The notes beneath the pieces were generated by a model that saw nothing but the letters and a program-made list of their open reading frames with translations, was not told where the DNA came from and did not search any database. 64,000 nucleotides of DNA from Latrodectus hesperus (lineage: Eukaryota; Arthropoda; Arachnida; Araneae; Theridiidae): contig CM075857.1 in the NCBI GenBank assembly GCA_037975125.1, forward strand, positions 68,155,899 through 68,219,898, in the 5' to 3' direction. Shown here piece by piece: positions 41,120 through 54,904 of this stretch. Positions within the stretch are counted from its first letter, which is position 1, and each line of letters begins with the position of its first letter. Both the position numbers and the translations under genes were made by a program.

Positions 41120-44100
41120 TAAATTTATAATATAATAATTACTTGTGAAGTTATCAATCAACTATAAATATGATTATTATTACGAAGTACTTATTATTAT
41201 TAATGTAAAACTCAGTATAAATTTATTAATATCTTATATAAAATTAAAATAAAATGGGAAAAGCTGTAAATTATTTTTGAAATACGAATGACGTAAAAGT
41301 ATAACAATTTAATAACATTTTACTAAGTTATTTTTAATAAATAACCAAAATATATTTGTTTCATTGTGAATTTTCTTGTTTCAGATTATTAATTTCAAAT
41401 TGTCGCAGTTTTAACTTTGTTATTTTAAATGTTATTATGTTAAACAAAAATATTATTTTGTACTGTATGAAGAGAAATTATTTGAAATAAATATATTAAT
41501 TGAAAATTAAAAACCTTTAATTTTATTTCGTTTAATTTTTTTCGCCTAAGACATTTCATTTTATTGATAAATATGGAGAGTTATCTGAGAACAAAAAATT
41601 CAAAGGTATTTAGAAAAATTATAGTTTTAATTGTATATATAAAACTATACTGGCAAATTTATATAAAAAAACATAACAAATTTTAAAAAACTAAAATTGC
41701 TTGAATTTTTTTTCTTATAACATTTTCTCAGAAACTAACAATACGGCAGCGTAGTTAAATTCCTAGCTTTAATGAATTATCAGATTTTAAGAACAACTTC
41801 AATTCGAGTATACTATAAAATAATATCAAAATTACTTTTACTTATTCTCATCATAAACTATTCGACAAAATAATTTTTTCCATGGTTTTGATCAGTTTTT
41901 TCTTTTTTATAAACTATAAAAAGCTTTTCAATATTAAATAAAAACAAGAGAAAGCAGAAAAATCCTTCAAATACAAAAACGGATTTTTTCACAAAATATA
42001 ACTTGTCATTTTGACAGTTTCATTAAAGAAAATATACGTATAGACTACTATTTTTAGAACTATATACGTCTCATATTATAAAATTATATGTAAGGATATC
42101 TTTTAATATTTATTGAAAAGGAATACTGGACACCGAAATTTCTATTTATCTATTTATCTGTCCATTGCTCTATACGTCTATCAATGAATGTATATATTTA
42201 TGTGTGTATGTGTATCTATATATGCATAGCAGTAACTAGTTTTTTAAGTATAAACAGTTTCTGTACATTTTACTTTTGCTAAGATTTCCCAACATTCCCT
42301 GATTAATAATAAATATATAGGTTGTTATTAAAGAAAATATGTTTTTCAAGGTCTGCAAAACATTACAAGCATTTTTTTCATTTGGAATTTAAAAATGGCC
42401 TATCATGTAAAATATAGGAACGTAGATCTATGAACCATATCTATTTTTAATGTAGAAACAATTCACTATGTGTACTTAGATAATATTACATTTTTCTCTC
42501 ACAAATATTGATGTATATTATGCATGAATGAACTTTTCAAAAGAGAAATTTTAGAAATCTAAATGAGATTATTATTGACAAAGGACTTATACCACATTTA
42601 CTATTAAATCTATTGCCAAACATTATGCAAATTCAGAAAACAAAACAAATATATTTAATGATGTTCCTAACAGAAAACATTGAAAGATATGTTTATGAAT
42701 TGTGTTCCACTCTCACGGCCATTCTCCTTATTGGGAAATTATAATTCTCATTCATTTACAGAAAAATGATTCTTATCATTTATGCAAGAGTTAGTGACAT
42801 TTGAGTTCACTTGTGAAAACATATCCATCCTTATACATATCCAGCATGATCCAAAGACAATAAAAATATACAGTGTCAGCAATTCTACGTATTTTGAGTT
42901 TGAAATGATTTTCCTTCTGGTAACGAAGATGAAAATGTACTAGTATATTTAATGCGTTAAAATAATTAAACACTCGCTGAAAGTTAGGACGTGTAAAAGT
43001 TAAAAAGAGAGGGCTAGTTTCTAAACAGATGATGTTGCATTAATTATAGATTAAATATTAATACTTTGATTTAATTGTTTTAAATGTATTTGCTTTCTTT
43101 TAAATCATTTTTCCAACTTTGTTGCATTCTTTTCTATGAAGGACTACTTTAAACTAAAGAGTCTAAAATATAAATGAAATTCAGTCATGTTACTGTAATG
43201 GTTTTTTTTTCTCAAACTTTTTTTAAAAATAGATATCAAAGACATTTTATTTCATCTATTTACATTATTATTTAAATAATTGTATCGTTAAATGACCAAA
43301 TATAATGATTAAAATTTAACAAAGAAGTAGAAATTTCTGTTAGAAATTATCTATAAATACTTTCTTTTCCAATTTTTTTTTTAATTTTGAAAATACTAGT
43401 AAATAAATATTTTAAAAAGTTAGGCAGATATTATTAATTTATTTTCCTTCGTCAACTAATGGTTTTTGAATATTTATTTCATTTTACCATTCTTTCTCTC
43501 AGTATGAGGACATTGTCAAGAATTATTGAAGAGCCATTAAACTAAAGTACTAATGTTCGAAATTTGTAAAATAATAAATAAATTTTGTCTCGAAAGTTTT
43601 TACTAACTTGGTATTGTCTTTGACTTTTGTCTGGGATTGTAATTGAGTTACATTGTTAAAATGACAGTTTTCATATTTTATTATTCTGGATATTTTCTCC
43701 AAAAAACGATCGTTAACTAACTTTAGAAATGTCATTGTTAATATTCTATAATTAAGAGTATCTCAACTAATTAAACATTTAAATATTAACTAAGTATATA
43801 AATTAGAAAACTTCAATAGATATTTTTTAGCCCACACTTACATTAATAGTTTAGCAATACTTTTTCAACAAATTTACTCTCTGACAAAAGAAATTAAAAA
43901 TCATATTTTCGAAACTTTTAGTATTTATTAATATATAATAAAATTATAAATTCGTTTGAAAAATGCATTTTGTTAATATTGTTTACTATGTTTTTACATT
44001 TTTAAAATAATTATTTTAAGTAAATTAACATGATGGCTTGAAGAAATAGAAACATATTAATCTTATAATAAAATAATCATTAATATAATAGTAAAAGATT

Positions 44101-47100
44101 TCTTTTAAACTATAGATTATTATTTTTCTTATGTTAACAAAATTTAAGGAGAAGAAATTATAAAATTTGTTACTGATGTCTAGGAATTTGTTAATTAAAT
44201 ATTCCTTGAGAAACGTCTTCTTCTTTATAATTCCTCTGAAGCACGAAAATCGTTGAACATTGCAAACCTAGATAATGATTTAATTTAAGAAAAAGAAAAT
44301 CGTTTACCGATAGAAATTAATTAATGATTTTGCAAGTCTTATGAAGTCTCGGAAATTTTCAAGGAAATTAAACTTCGAAAACCAAGCAAATGTTTTCAGT
44401 GAGATTAAATTTCCGAATTCAGATAAAAGTTTAATTTCTAGAAAAATGTAATCTCATATATTTTTCTTAAACTTGAAATTATTTCCAATTTGATTTTGAA
44501 ATAAATTGTATTTAAATACATTAATCTATTCTAACAAAATTATATTTTAAATCTCTTTATTTTGGTTTTACATTAAAAAAAACATTTTTAAATGGTATTT
44601 TCCAGCTAGTATATAGGCAGAATTTTTCATTAAAACCCAATAGTGTTTATCAGGAAAAATTTCCTTTTTTATATTTAAATATTTGATATTTTAAAACATT
44701 ACAGATATCCCTTTCATGAAATAATTTTTTTAATAAAATTTATTCACAATTCTGTATAAAACAGATTCAAAGAGTATTTCGTAATGATTTTTTAAAAAAA
44801 AGTCCATAAATTGAAAAAATAAATTTTTAAATGAAACAATTTTGCTTAAAAATATATCTTAAAGCGTCTTCTGACTATTTTTCTATTAAATAATAAAACA
44901 ACTGGTAAAAGTAAAATAAAATTTATGTTAATGCATTAAAATATCTTAATAAAAACTTGGAAATAATTTCATTGATGATTTTAACAGATTTATGCAAGGA
45001 ATAGAGAAATTTAAATTTGTCTGATAATTTCATTCAAACATCGAAAATAATAGGCATTTGTAAATGAACCAAACATTGTGTTTGAATAAATATACATATG
45101 AATCAATCGTAATTTATCATTTTTTACAAGAAACTAGGAATTATTTTGCTGAGTAATATTTTTTTATAAATAATCATGTTGTAGATTCCCTATGATTTTT
45201 AAAACATAAATTTGTTTTCTAAATGCATTATTAATTTAATATTCTTATATAATATTATTTCATTTTACCAATGTTCTATTTCTGTAAAATGAAAGTATAA
45301 AGTAACTCCTAAATATTATATTAGGATTCATATTGTAAACTATGTTCATAAAAAAATTATTTTAGGCAGTGAAAATTTCATTAAAATTTCACATAATCAT
45401 TTTAATATAACAAAAATGCTAAGAAACTATTTAAAATATTACCATGTTTTCTTTTTATCATAGTTTGGAAAAAATTTGAAAAATGTCTTATCAGGTAATA
45501 TCATTTCCAGTGAAGAATATATTTCATATTCTTCTGTTTTATTTTAAAATTTTTCAAAAATTTTAATTTATTATTTAAATTGCTTTTATTAGACATATTA
45601 GCATTAGTTTAATAAATAATGAAGTATTTTGTGTATAATTAACAATGTTACCGCTTCTTTTTTCCCTAACTTTTAATTTTATTTGTAACTTTGAATTTTT
45701 TTAACTATACATGACAAGAAATAACACTCTTTGGTTTAATTAGATGTGTTTGGTGTAGAATTGTATACCCCATGATTTGGCAAAACATTTGATTATATTG
45801 GAAATAAAATTTAATTTCTGGTAACCCTGGTACTCAATTTGGATTGTGAAGAGACCAAGGCCATCTTGTTAGTCACATCTTGGCGATCAAAAAAATTGGT
45901 AAAAAATCAAGGGGTATCCGATTGTAAACCTTTATCCCCTGGATTTACTCAGATATTACAAGAAATTTCCTTTATATTTATGTATATTTATATAAATGCA
46001 CTTTTTAGTGTATTAGGATTTTTATGATATACATAATTTATTTTCAATATATTACTACACTTTTTTATCAGCCTTATTTTTTCCTCTTTTTTTGTTGATA
46101 TATTTATAAATGTTGATAGATATTTTAATGAAAAGAGCCTATTACCTTTAAGATAAGGCAATTGATAACTGCCAAAATTCTGAAACTAAAGCCCTGTTTC
46201 TGAAAGTAAATGAGATAAATATAAAAGAAAATAATTAAATGGCTTAGAGAGTAGTAGCAAGGATTCAATATCAAATGATTCCTTGAAGACAAGCATGAAA
46301 GGGAAAAACTCGTATAATAAGCAGGGCTATTTTCATGAATCCCACCCTATTATGTCACGCAGCTCATTAGAAAGAAGTTATTTTCATCTTCAGCGAAACA
46401 CTTACAAAATTTTTGACCCAACAATAATAAACGATCTTTACATGAGGATAACAATTATAAATTAGATTCTCATCAAGTGTATGTTTTCAGAGGTTTGTAT
46501 CTTGAGTGTCTTTATAAATACCAAAAAATGAATTTAAGCTAATTTAAAAGATTCCCATAACGAATCTAGTGGCTTACTAAATAAGATATTTTTTTATTTT
46601 TTACATTCAAAAAATTTTGCTGCATTAAAGTAAATATATACCTAAAATACTATAAACATTTTCCTTACTTTAAAAAAACCATGTAATGGAACTATATTGT
46701 CAAATTTTTAGTGGCAACAAGAATTTAGTTGGCCTCCAGTGGCAACAAGATTAACCAATAAAGTTTCAAACTACAACTACATGGAATATTGAAATCCCAC
46801 TCTCCCAAATTCATTGTTAATTCTAATTTTATGTATAATTTTGTAAATATTCCTGTCTTATGCTCTATTGTTGAAGATATCGAAAAAATAATCTTCAGAG
46901 CTAGTCAGTGTTATTTTTATTTTTGAAATGAAGTTGCAGTTAAACAGTTACTGTAATAACGCACTCTAACACTGAGCTACAAATTAATTTATGCATCATA
47001 AGAGTAAAAAATAAAATATTTACATTTCTTTAAAGTTATTTCAATATGAATAATAAGAATATTTTATATAATATTCAAACAGAACTAATAATTAACATTT

Positions 47101-48632
47101 TTCAAGTTTAAATATCTAAATAAACATTTAGGTGCAAAGAACATTAATAATTAATTTTTTACAAGAAAATATAAAATTTACAAACTTTCAAAAAGATTTA
47201 ACTATACATTATAATTTTCATATTTAAAGATGCGTCTAAAAAGGTATGTTAGAATCAATACCTGAAAATCTAATAGGATCATAAATTCTTCAGAATTATT
47301 ATTCAATTTATTTGGCTTTTTAGACTAAAAGAGATTCCAATCAAATTATTCTCAGGGAGTTTAATTCAACTAATCTTTGATGCTTATATGCCCCGATTTT
47401 TAATATTTTATAGATAAGCAATTGTGCATCTATAAATTTTAATATAATAATATCACTTAATGCTTAATTTAATGAAAACTGGATGAGTTTTTTAAAAATA
47501 TCCACATATATTTACCTAGTTAAAAAATTTTTATGTTGTGATAATAAAGAATATATTTATAGAAATAAATTTATACAATAACAGAAAGAACATAATAAAA
47601 AAGACTATTTAATTTAATTCACTTCATGTATATACTTACACAGGAGATATAGTTTAGAAAAATGTTATTATATTCAAAAAATCTACCCAACTATAAAAAA
47701 AAATTATACAGGAACAATCCATCATCAAAAAATGAAAGACTCTAGTTGATTTTTTAAGTAAAAAACTTCAAACGCAAAATTTTTTGTTCTTTGATAAACA
47801 AAAAATATTTTGAGTTGCTTACTTCCATAGATTTAGAAATTTAGAAAAATATCAATCAATTTTCAATCCTACTTCCTATACAATCTACCCTTACAAGAAA
47901 AAAGAAACAAATAACTATACTCTTTTTAATAACACCCTGAAAAGTTTTTTTCCCTTAGAATTATATATATATACAATACTTAGTTGCGTTAAAACTATTG
48001 TTAACATCACAAAAGAGCATTATAAAATATCACTTTTCTATTTTTAATTTTATTCATTTTGTGAAGTTATATTTTCAGACACATAAAATGTATTATAATT
48101 CAATAAAAAAAATTTCAATTATTATTATTTATTAAAACGTAATTTTATTTATATTTTCCTATTATTTTCCATAACTTTTCAATAATTTAAGTTAATTACA
48201 ACGCTGAATACTTAAATTGCTATTTTATGAGAAGTAAGTAGGGTGTGCGTGTGGAGTAGTAATTTTAAAGTTCCCTAATGCTTCATAAGCAAGGTGATGA
48301 TTGCATCATTGTGTCTTACGTTCTAAAAAAAGTCAAAATTTATTTAATTCTTCTTCAAAGGTATTTTATTTCCATACCACAATCATTTTATTTTAAATAC
48401 TCCACTTTGACCAAATAAACTATGTATATATATAAATTCTACTAATTTACAAATTAGAAAATCTATCATAGTATTTTGAATCCTTTACAATGCACTTTCT
48501 AGGAATCGTTCTTCTTTCTATTGAGTTAACTAATTTATTGTAGTTTTCAATTAAGTTCCTTTCATTCTGATTTTATATAAATCAAAGTAAAGCATAGCTT
48601 ATTAATGTGACTAAATTATAAACTAATTGAAA
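41120..48632. other. AT-rich non-coding stretch, 7.5 kb
   Basis: The longest featureless stretch. Somewhat G+C-richer islands at about 45720-46010, 46140-46480 and 44160-44440 show no promoter boxes, inverted repeats or conserved protein motifs that I recognise. A short direct repeat of AGTGGCAACAAGA occurs at about 46711-46723 and 46738-46750. Confidence 0.5.
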
Positions 48633-48634
48633 TA

Positions 48635-49785
48635 CACTGCTCAAATTGAAATTGTGGCACCAAGAAGTAATGCATGTAGCACCATGCAAATTTCAGGAGC
48701 GATATTGGTACAATGATATGTAAATGATTACATTTGAGCAAGCATCAGATCTTTTGATACTCATATTCGGGCTAGAAGGCCAACAACTTTCCTTTCTCCT
48801 AAACAACAGCTGAGTTTTTTGCACGGAATTCTCGACTTTTGAAAAAGTTTAAAAAATACATCTGAGATGTTGGGGAGGAGAATAACGGTATTATCGAATT
48901 CTGTGAACTGTGTTTATCACTGTGCAAATAGCAACTCATATTGTGAAAAACTTAGTATGATCCAACATTGTATCACACGTTTGATTCAGAAGTTCTATAT
49001 GCAAGCCGAAAAGGAAGTGGGGCACAAGTGGGCATGATACTGTTCACAGACCGGACTAGGTGGACCTGTATCCTCCCACCATAAAAAACATTGCATAAAA
49101 TACAGTTACGTACAAGGGTGTAAGCAAAAATAGTACTTTTCACCATTCAGCACAAAATTGCACGTCTCACTTGATGTCATCGTCGTCAGTGTCCAGGGTA
49201 ATTGAACAATATTAGGTATTATCCATAGAAGAATTTCATTCATCTGTGAAGAAATGACAGACGTCATCTTGTATCTCGGTGACCCAGAGAAGGCTAAAAA
49301 CCAAACCATCTCGCCAAGCATCAAACTTGTCTTACGTCAAGCACCCTGGTTTGAGATAGCATAATATTTTATCATATGACGATTCTGATATACATTATTG
49401 GACGTTTCACAAAGATCCAATGCGTCACATAAGTTGTGAAGTTGACTTGTTGTAAGGCGTACCTAACATGATATTTCAGTAAAACAATTTTAGTCGCACA
49501 TCACATAGCGAATTCTTAACAGCATAGCTGAACTTGACATCCTTCCTTGGCCGGCATATATCCAGATATAAATTCTATTAACACTTATGAAATTTCATTG
49601 GATTCAACAGGAATTGAGAATCACTAGAACAAATCGTGGATAATCTTCTCGCAGAATGTAGGAATATCGTTTGGCAATAGTATCCGCATGCAGTCATCAA
49701 TGGTTTAACTGATAGAACGTCTCGCTTGACTGAGACCTGTATAGCTGCCCGAGGTGGGTACGCTAGATATTAATCATGTTTATAA
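48635..49785 (+). pseudogene. Tc1-like transposase pseudogene with left terminus
   Basis: The left edge reads TA then CACTGCTCAAATTGAAAT, typical of Tc1-like inverted-repeat tips. The 3' half translates to Tc1 motifs in shifting frames. A degenerate FQ-stop-NN block at 49474-49488 replaces the FQQDN signature, so the second catalytic Asp is lost. Then come a remnant of PWPAY-SPDIN-SIE (near 49548-49582, Glu replaced), GLTDR, and a C-terminal CIAARGGYARY (near 49740-49773). N-terminal codons are too eroded to place. The right inverted repeat was not identified with certainty; a weak TTTTTTAGTG lies near 49870-49880. It lies opposite in orientation to the Tc1-like copy at 34565-35640. Confidence 0.78.
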
Positions 49786-52719
49786 ATACTTTATTTGTCT
49801 GATTTTTAATCATTTTCATATTTAGTTTACCTTTATCGCACTTGAAATGTAAATAATAATGCAGGGATTATTTTTTAGTGTGGTAAGAAAATTTTTAAAA
49901 ATATATTTTTTCTCTGTTTTGAAATATTTTTATTTCAGAATTTAATTGCTACTGATATAAATTTACTTCACCTTATTAATTTAATTGATACGTTTTTTAT
50001 TCCCTTGCTATAATTGCTTGCTCGCTAAAATGTTTTTACTGGCTTAAGTGTATACACAATTGCTTTAAAATAAGATAAAACTAAACAACGAGTTAATTAA
50101 AAAAAATTTTAATCATATTATATTTCAATATATATTATGAATAAGTTATTCTTTCTGAAATATTTCGATTATTCTTTACTTAGAAGGAAAAACAGAAAAA
50201 ATTTATTTTCTAAGTAATAATTCATTCAAAACAACATTTGACTGATATAAATACAATTATAACATAAATTATTATAAGAAAAATATCCTTATCTGCATAT
50301 AATGCTTTTTAATCGATAGTCAAATGCGTTAACATTTAACCTTCAAATTTAAAATAAACAAAATTACTAGACAGCATTGTTTAGTACCGTATAAAACTAC
50401 TTTTTCTAATTTAAAATCTGGAATAATATAACTTGATAGTTAAAATTTCTTTGAAATTTTTATAATATATAAAATAAGATCTTATTATGAATATTTTAGA
50501 CTTTTTAAATAATAAAGAACTTTTACTACTTTATTTTTATCTTAATTTTCAGAAAACTCTTATTTTTATTCCGTCGTCTCCTAAACAATACATTTTAACA
50601 CGTGTGAATTACATTAACATAGAGAGGTAGATCATAATTTAATATTTTAATTTTATTGCCTCATTTAAGTTTTTTTCTACTTATCTTCAAAATAAATTTA
50701 AATAAAAGAAAATTATGATAATTCCTCATAGTTTCACATAAAATTTAACATTTCATTTCTTGCTCTTAAAATAATTTATAATTATTCAATATTTATTAAT
50801 ATATTTCCTCAAAATGATAAAGATGAAAAAAGAGTACTTCTCTATAAAATTAATGAGTATAATTCTCAGAAATACTGGATAATTTTGTATACTGTAAATA
50901 TGAGAATTTTTATATACAAAATAGCATTCCACATTTTTCCATTGCAATAATTGTATTTGAAGAAATTACAATATTTCAGCATATATTATATTTAATAGTT
51001 ATAAATGAATGAATTTTATAAATATTTTGTATTTAGTATTTTGAAGATTTATAACAAGCATTAACCTTATCAAGATTTTTAAAAAGATGTAATAAGTAGA
51101 AAGAAAAGCTGTGCTCTTGAATGAATCCTATTTCACTGAAATTTAATTCAAGTCTACCCATTTTGAAGAATTTGTAAGGAATTTCAAAGTAGTGGTTTCT
51201 GTTTTCATTATGTGTGTGCGTATGTGTGTGTGTTTTAAAATTTTAACATAAAAATAACTAGAATATTCTTTATTCTTGATTTTATGTTGATTTATTATTT
51301 TGTAAGTATAATACTTTTTAATTTAAAAGCTTTATATCTCAAGTTTACACAAACTATATATACACTCGTGAAATAATTTTAGTTTCTACTTAAATATTAA
51401 AAGTAATTAGTATATGAAAACTACAATATTCAAAATAAATACTTTTCTTAGTAGCTGTCGAAAATCTTTCGTGTGGTACCAGGAGAAAATATATTAAATA
51501 TTATAGCGCGAAGAATTTTTTGAACATTACGTTTTTCCATAATTTCAAATTACATAAAATATGTATTTTTTATGATATAAATATTATTATGCATAAGTTA
51601 ACATAATTTATGTACCATTTTATTCATGTGTAACTAAATTAAAATGAGTAACATATTGTTTCTTTAATACTGAAATAAAAATAATAACTTTCTTAAAATA
51701 AAACCATTAAAATTTAAAAATGTGATTGAAGGTAATAATCATAATAAATTCCTCGTTATATTCAACTAATGATTTAAGAAAAAATGTTTCACTTTGAAAA
51801 TTTTGCATTTAATCAATTTAATCCATAATGATGTGCCCATGCATAAAATTTTGATTTTGACAGCAAATTCACTTACCTTTAGTTAAGCATAAAATCCATA
51901 TTGCTAAATATACTTAAAAGACATTGTTATAAAAAATTAACTGTGTGTTTGCATACTGTTAATTTCTTATGGAGCGAAACAAAATAGAAAATTGTCTTAT
52001 TGATAGAACAATGAAAATACAAAACTTTTGCGCTAAAATCGAGTTTTATGCAATTTATCACCATATAAGTACATTTAAAGCCTACTTATGGATTTCAAAA
52101 TTCATATTTCTAATCAACATAGTAAGTTTCTTATTTATTATAAAAAGTTCACAACTCCTACTAATGTATGTACTTCTGACTATCATAATTATAGAATATT
52201 TACGAATACTAAAAATTAAGATTAAAAACCTAAAAATGTGAAATATATCAATATAAAATGGGTTTAATGAATGAAAGTTTGGTATACTAATATACCTTAA
52301 TCTGCAAAATATGCAATAGTTACGAAATTTTGCAAAGGAATTTAATGTAAGATGATATGCAAATAAGAGCATTAGTCAAAATAGTATATTGTGTTTGACG
52401 AATTTTTGTTGCTTTGTTTTTATCTTGTGGTGAAATAAAATGTTTGGCACTCATGCATACCAAAGCAATTCTCACAACGAGTTCTCATACTGTTTATAAA
52501 GCTATTAATTAACAATTTTGGCTATAATTCCCAATGTTTGAAAAGCACTAATTTGAAGATCTCAATGGTACTGAAGAGAGGTTACCATTATCCAATAGCT
52601 TTTCCTAGAATATTCCCCGTGTTACAAATTTATAAATAATGATTATATTTGTCTTAAAATATCTCAGACAGATCAGAAATTCTCACATTTTGGGCAAAAA
52701 TTGCGGTATTTAGACGTGT
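49786..52719. other. AT-rich non-coding stretch
   Basis: No supported feature. The overlapping frames at 51969-52372 (90 and 96 codons on opposite strands) are AT-driven and lack motifs. Confidence 0.5.
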
Positions 52720-52909
52720 TGTAGTTTAAAAGCGAATTTCCTAATGATTTGGCGACTTGGCGACGGTTGGCGAGATTTTTGGCGACTTGGCGAGAAATCG
52801 ATACTTTTGGAAACATCCATCACCTAAGCTCTAGGACCAATATTTTTCGAGATAGCCTAGAAGCTTCCAGAACCTTGGCGAAATTGGTAGATTTCTCCGC
52901 CAAGTCAGG

Positions 52910-52917
52910 TATAAATA
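52910..52917 (+). promoter_or_regulatory. TATA box of putative LTR promoter
   Basis: TATAAATA in a G+C-richer context, about 200 bp upstream of an AATAAA signal. Confidence 0.55.
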
Positions 52918-53117
52918 CCGCATCCCGACATGGAAGAGTCAGTTTTGTGAAGACAGTCAGTGAGTGAAGACGATTAGTTGTGACTGCTAGTTGTTCTCTG
53001 TCTGAGGTATTTGAGACCTGTGATTGGAAGCTGTTTTTTTATTATATCTGACGAATTGTAGCTGTATAATTGTGACTGTTACAGCGGGAATTTCGTTTAT
53101 TTAGTGAAGTTCTTACG

Positions 53118-53123
53118 AATAAA
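53118..53123 (+). promoter_or_regulatory. Poly(A) signal of putative LTR
   Basis: AATAAA, followed within 40 bp by GT- and T-rich sequence (GTGGTTGCTTTATT). Confidence 0.5.
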
Positions 53124-53209
53124 AGTCTTGTGTTCATTAAGTGGTTGCTTTATTCAACTCTCAATCGACACGAACCTGTGAAGCTCGGTACACCCGTGTG
53201 TTTTGTGTT

Positions 53210-53400
53210 ATGCTGAGTTTTGATAAGCAAATTACTTTGGATACACCAGATGGTAAATAACCTCTTCTTCCAGATAATCTTGAAAATATTCAGGTCTGGA
53301 TGATAGAACGTTATGATCTTCCATGGTTTAACAAAATATCAACAAACAGATTTCGAAAAGCGCGTCCCTGTAATTGTCAGAGCATATATGGGCAAGAAAT
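53210..53400 (+). pseudogene. Short coding-like remnant downstream of the LTR
   Basis: From the ATG at 53210 a frame runs 63 codons with a single stop (codon 17, TAA) and unusually balanced amino-acid use for this window, including PLLPDNLENIQVWMIERYD and LPWFNKIS. I do not recognise the protein. Its position just after the putative LTR suggests the start of a lost gag frame, but a host exon fragment is equally possible. Confidence 0.35.
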
Positions 53401-53509
53401 GTAAGTCAATGCACCACCGTTTAATATAAACAAATTCCAGGAAAGGATGCTAATAAGACCAAAGAGACCCATTTCTCTGATGTTTGAGAAGAGATATAGT
53501 TTCTATAGA

Positions 53510-53583
53510 TAAAAACGCGTTGAAAATCGTGTTGGATGCAGAATCTTGATTTTGAACCCAACATGATTTTCTACGCGTTTTTA
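53510..53583. repeat. Long hairpin (36-nt arms, 2-nt loop)
   Basis: Arms 53510-53545 and 53548-53583 are reverse complements except for five mismatches, most of which become G-U pairs in RNA on one strand. The arms contain TAAAAACGCGT at the base. It may be a foldback element or a hairpin-forming transcript. Confidence 0.8.
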
Positions 53584-54904
53584 AGGAGGATAAATTACCA
53601 ATCTTGATTTTCCCAAGTGTGGTGTCAATAACTCATGAAAAACAAACTATGCTAGGGAAAAATTTACCATTAGTTTCTGTCTATAAAATCATTTAGACAG
53701 CTGCTTATATAAGATTTGTTTCGCTATTATTGTTTCAAACACAGAAACAAAGTTTTAAAACAGGTGCTCACTTATTATATTTTTATGACACATTTTAAGT
53801 CTTTTTAAGTCCCCATAGCGATTCTTCTAAGCTGATCTGAAGACGAAATTAGAAAGACTCTATTTCTTCAAGTGATGGTACCGATGTATGAAACCATACT
53901 GTGATTTATAAATTACCATATGTCTCATATATTGTTAACATGAAATTTTTTTCTATACCCACACATCTTCTGGTCTACTAATAACTCTAAATCATCTGGT
54001 CTACTAATAACATCTAATCATCTGGTCTACTAATAACTCTTCACTTGAATATATCATCGTAGCCAACTTTATCAAAAAAATTCTATATGGATTGAATTAT
54101 TTTCATTAAAAGGGAATTCCATATACAAATTTAATACAATCTAAAAGCTTCTTTTTTCTTAACTTCAAGCTCTGCCATTAAGCAGACATTAAATGCGTAT
54201 TTTCAAAATTAATTTATATGACTTAAGTTTTTAAAATAATGGAAGCAGATATTTCTATTTATTGCAAAAAAAATTCTTATAACTGTAAATTTGAATTCAG
54301 TAGTAATCTTGAGTTTAATAACCTTCCCGGCAAAATAAATACCTTATTAGATTATCTTTATCAGATGGGGTTCTAAATCAAAGAAGCAAGCTTGGAAATT
54401 TCTACTCAACAAACAACAAAAATTATTCATCTATTTCAGTCATATTCGTTAAAGCAATAGGGTAAAATTTATTAATTCGCCTTAAATTACTTTTCTAACC
54501 AATCTTCCAGAAAAGAAAAGAAATATTTTAGAACTTTTATAAATGTTTTAGTAATTATTAGAGAGTGGCCAGAATACAATCTCGTTTTTGAACATGTTGA
54601 TACTTGATTGTCATTTGTCAGCTCGTGTCAATTTATAATGTATAAGTGCATCTTTTATTTTTGTATAAATGCTGCTGAATTTTTCAGTTTCTGATATCGT
54701 TTGTTTCCTATAGACCGTCAGCTGGTAAACCTCCAAATAATTCAATGTTAACCTTTTTTGCAATTTGAAGTAGAAAGGCCAACAAAATATTAAAAGAATA
54801 TATCCGGCATTGTATGCTTTTTGAGTTTTGCAAGAATAATAAAACATTTGCGGTTTTTATCCAATAGACCTTCATTAATTCAAAGATGATTTTTAAGTTT
54901 AAAT
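53584..54904. other. Mostly non-coding, with a short tandem repeat
   Basis: Apart from the three-copy tandem repeat at 53964-54042 I see no gene or structured element. Confidence 0.5.
53964..54042 (+). repeat. Tandem repeat, three copies of a 26-27-bp unit
   Basis: The units (53964-53990, 53991-54016, 54017-54042) share CATCTGGTCTACTAATAAC with small differences, mainly in the last five bases. Confidence 0.9.

Larger units (their letters stand above)
52720..53192 (+). mobile_element. Probable solo or orphan LTR
   Basis: A G+C-richer block with the layout of a retrotransposon LTR read on the plus strand. It opens with several copies of a TTGGCGA(C/G) unit (52749-52795). A TATAAATA box follows at 52910-52917, then CAGTCAGTG-type sequence about 35-50 bp downstream where transcription could start. 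A poly(A) signal AATAAA lies at 53118-53123, and a T-rich tract follows. A TG near 52718 and a CA near 53191 could be the ends, but neither is proved. No second copy lies in the window, and no target duplication or primer-binding site was found. It is unlike the LTRs of the Gypsy element at 57880-62565. The 72-codon open frame inside it is incidental. Confidence 0.6.

Noticed and set aside
52749..52967. 72-codon frame reading MATWRRLARFLATWRE
   Set aside because: It comes from the GGCGA-rich repeated units and promoter part of the LTR-like block, with no protein motif.
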